DNA of 10,739 nt from an uncultured Solirubrobacter sp. (GTDB taxonomy: Bacteria > Actinomycetota > Thermoleophilia > Solirubrobacterales > Solirubrobacteraceae), in assembly GCA_937871635.1 (NCBI GenBank), contig CALMNS010000323.1, positions 1 through 10,739 of the forward strand, given 5' to 3'. Positions 6,706 to 10,739 of the stretch are shown here, one piece after another; the first letter of the stretch is position 1, and every line of letters begins with the position of its first letter. The position numbers and the translations under genes were made by a program. The notes beneath the pieces are model-generated. The model made no database searches. It saw only the letters and a program-made list of their open reading frames with translations, and had not been told where the DNA came from.

Positions 6706-6712
6706 CGCGCTT

Positions 6713-7156
<444 letters not shown>

Positions 7157-7166
7157 CGTCACGGCC

Positions 7167-7577
7167 ATGGACATCACCATCCACCAGGCCATGCTCCCGC
7201 ACGACGACCCGCAGGCGACGCTCGCCTTCTATCGCGACACGCTCGGCTTCGAGGTCCGCAACGACGTCGAGTACGGCGGGATGCACTGGATCACCGTCGG
7301 CCCTCCCGAGCAGCCCGGCACCTCCATCGTGCTGTACCCGCCGACCGCCACCCCGGGCCTCACCGACGACGAGCGCCGCGCCATCGCCGAGATGATGGCC
7401 AAGGGGACCTTCGCCAGCATCAACCTGGCGACCAAGGACCTCGACGGCGCGTTCGAGCGGGTGCAGGCCGGCGACGCCGAGGTCGTCCAGGAGCCGACCG
7501 AGCAGCCCTACGGCATCCGCGACTGCTCCATCCGCGACCCCGCGGGCAACCTGATCCGCATCCAGGAGGTCGGCTGA
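7167..7577 (+). CDS. VOC (glyoxalase/bleomycin-resistance-fold) protein
   Basis: Cytoplasmic protein of 136 residues, the size of a two-module VOC domain. Seen: a first beta-alpha unit with ITIHQAMLPHDDPQATLAFY and DTLGFEVRNDVEYGGMHWITVG, then a second with TFASINLATKDLDGAFERVQ, and the diagnostic ending IRDCSIRDPAGNLIRIQEV. Possible metal ligands are H6 in the first strand and E134 in the last one; the other two cannot be assigned by eye. VOC proteins include glyoxalase I, extradiol dioxygenases and fosfomycin or bleomycin resistance proteins, and this sequence does not reveal which. It lies between the AraC-type regulator and the UvrA-like gene, the latter starting 5 nt after its stop, which suggests a shared response to a toxic compound. 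ATG 7167 is supported by the upstream -10-like hexamer and by the conserved DITIH start. Confidence 0.92.
   Translation: MDITIHQAMLPHDDPQATLAFYRDTLGFEVRNDVEYGGMHWITVGPPEQPGTSIVLYPPTATPGLTDDERRAIAEMMAKGTFASINLATKDLDGAFERVQAGDAEVVQEPTEQPYGIRDCSIRDPAGNLIRIQEVG
7563..7570 (+). promoter_or_regulatory. Shine-Dalgarno for the UvrA-like gene inside the end of the VOC gene
   Basis: CAGGAGGT is a near-perfect ribosome-binding site, but it lies 12-13 nt before the ATG at 7583, longer than the usual 5-9 nt. It overlaps codons for IQEV at the end of the VOC protein. It is the only strong Shine-Dalgarno I saw ahead of a gene here and it supports translation of the UvrA-like gene from the VOC message. Confidence 0.5.
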
Positions 7578-7582
7578 GCCAC

Positions 7583-9981
<2,399 letters not shown>

Positions 9982-9985
<4 letters not shown>

Positions 9986-10739
9986 GCGCAGGCGGCGTCG
10001 GCGGACGGCGCCGGCGCAGCCGGCGCGCGGCCCCCGCCCCACGCCTGCCACGCCCGCAGCACCGGGAAGGCGCGACGCAGCCCCACGTCGACCAGGCCGG
10101 TCGGGAAGCGGTCGTCCTCGCGCAGCGTGTACTGGAAGGCGGCGGTGACCCGCGGGTCCTCGTACCAGGCGAGCAGGCGGTCGTGCATCGCGCGGCACGC
10201 AGCCCGCTCCGCCGCAGCGCCGGTCGGCTTCGTGCGGTCTCGCCCCGGCGCGCCGACGCCCGTCTCGGTCATCCAGATCTCCGGCGTGCGGGGGCACGCG
10301 TGGACGGCGAGCCCGCGGGCGACGGCCTCGACCGGGTTGCGCCCGCCGACGTAGCCGTGTTGGGAGAACGCGCGGGCACCGCAGACCAGGTCGCGGGGCA
10401 GGGCGCGGATGAACTCGGTCACGCCGGTCGAGCGGGGCTTTCGCCCGTACAGGCCGGCCAGCTCGCCGAGGACGAGATCCTGGTCGCCGGGAGCGGCGGC
10501 CAGCGCGTCCTCGAGCGCCCGGGCGAGCTCGACGTAGGGGCCGACGGACGCCGAGCGAGCGTCCCCGCTGCAGCGCGGACGCTGGGGCGAGAGCGAGTAG
10601 GGATGGTTCGGCTCGTTCCACGGGCTCCAGTGGCGCAGCTCGACGCCCTCGCGCCGGGCGAGCGCGAGGACGTCGGTCACGAGCCGCTCGTACGCCGGCA
10701 GCGCGGCGGTCCGCGGCGGGCGCGAGCGCGGGCCCGTCC
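9982..10739 (-). CDS. Glycoside hydrolase, clan-A-like TIM barrel (5' end beyond window)
   Basis: The C-terminal 251 residues of a probable (beta/alpha)8 glycoside hydrolase. The window begins inside the protein at LPAYERLVTDVLALA, before strand 4. Catalytic signatures: WSPWNEPNH (visible residues 37-45), whose Glu in NEP is the usual acid/base, and EIWMTETGVGA, whose Glu (visible residue 158) is the likely nucleophile. Between them are VLGELAGLYGRKP and FSQHGYVGG, and later VTAAFQYTLREDDRFPTGLVD as the last strand. This order fits clan GH-A (families 5, 39, 53 and related), but the exact family and substrate cannot be assigned. The C-terminus is a low-complexity Ala/Pro tail. No signal peptide can be judged because the start is missing. 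The stop codon overlaps that of the UvrA-like gene in CTAG, so the two genes converge with no intergenic space and no obvious terminator between them. Confidence 0.85.

Noticed and set aside
6662..6712. A terminator between the BNR lipoprotein and the regulator gene.
   Set aside because: The 51-nt gap is GC-rich but I found no stem of useful length followed by a T run.

Overview
The window is a very GC-rich (roughly 70% by eye), densely packed bacterial chromosome segment. Start codons are often GTG, several genes overlap by 4 nt, and the iron-regulatory box is of DtxR/IdeR type; all this points to an actinobacterium. Several genes carry a -10-like hexamer 7 nt before the start codon and have no Shine-Dalgarno sequence. 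There is also a small secreted four-cysteine protein of a kind I associate with Solirubrobacterales/Thermoleophilia. I favour that class, but it is an inference. I see no tRNA, rRNA, CRISPR array, insertion sequence or phage gene, and no gene-free stretch over 300 bases.

Left part (1-1829, minus strand): two FecCD-type iron-siderophore ABC permeases overlap through GTGA; the second runs off the left edge. Just upstream of the first start is an inverted repeat resembling the DtxR/IdeR iron box. It overlaps a candidate -10, so the operon is probably repressed by iron.

Middle part (1876-6661, plus strand): a YibE/F-family membrane protein is followed by four genes for envelope proteins. These are a thioredoxin-fold lipoprotein with a CX4C motif, a small secreted four-cysteine protein, a ten-or-so-TM protein resembling those labelled 'fenitrothion hydrolase', and a lipoprotein with five Asp-box (BNR) repeats. 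The last three are tightly coupled (7-nt gap, then an ATGA overlap). Together they look like an uncharacterised membrane and extracytoplasmic module, perhaps for redox or metal handling.

Right part (6713-9985, plus strand): a cassette of a short AraC-type regulator without a sensor domain, a VOC/glyoxalase-fold protein, and a UvrA paralogue without the UvrB-binding domain. I recognise this gene order from other actinobacteria; the UvrA-like protein is reminiscent of the DrrC-type drug-tolerance proteins. The UvrA-like gene meets a minus-strand clan-A-type glycoside hydrolase (partial at the right edge) tail to tail, both stop codons lying in one CTAG.

Most genes belong to recognisable families. 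The less described parts are the middle envelope module and the recurrent promoter geometry at start codons.
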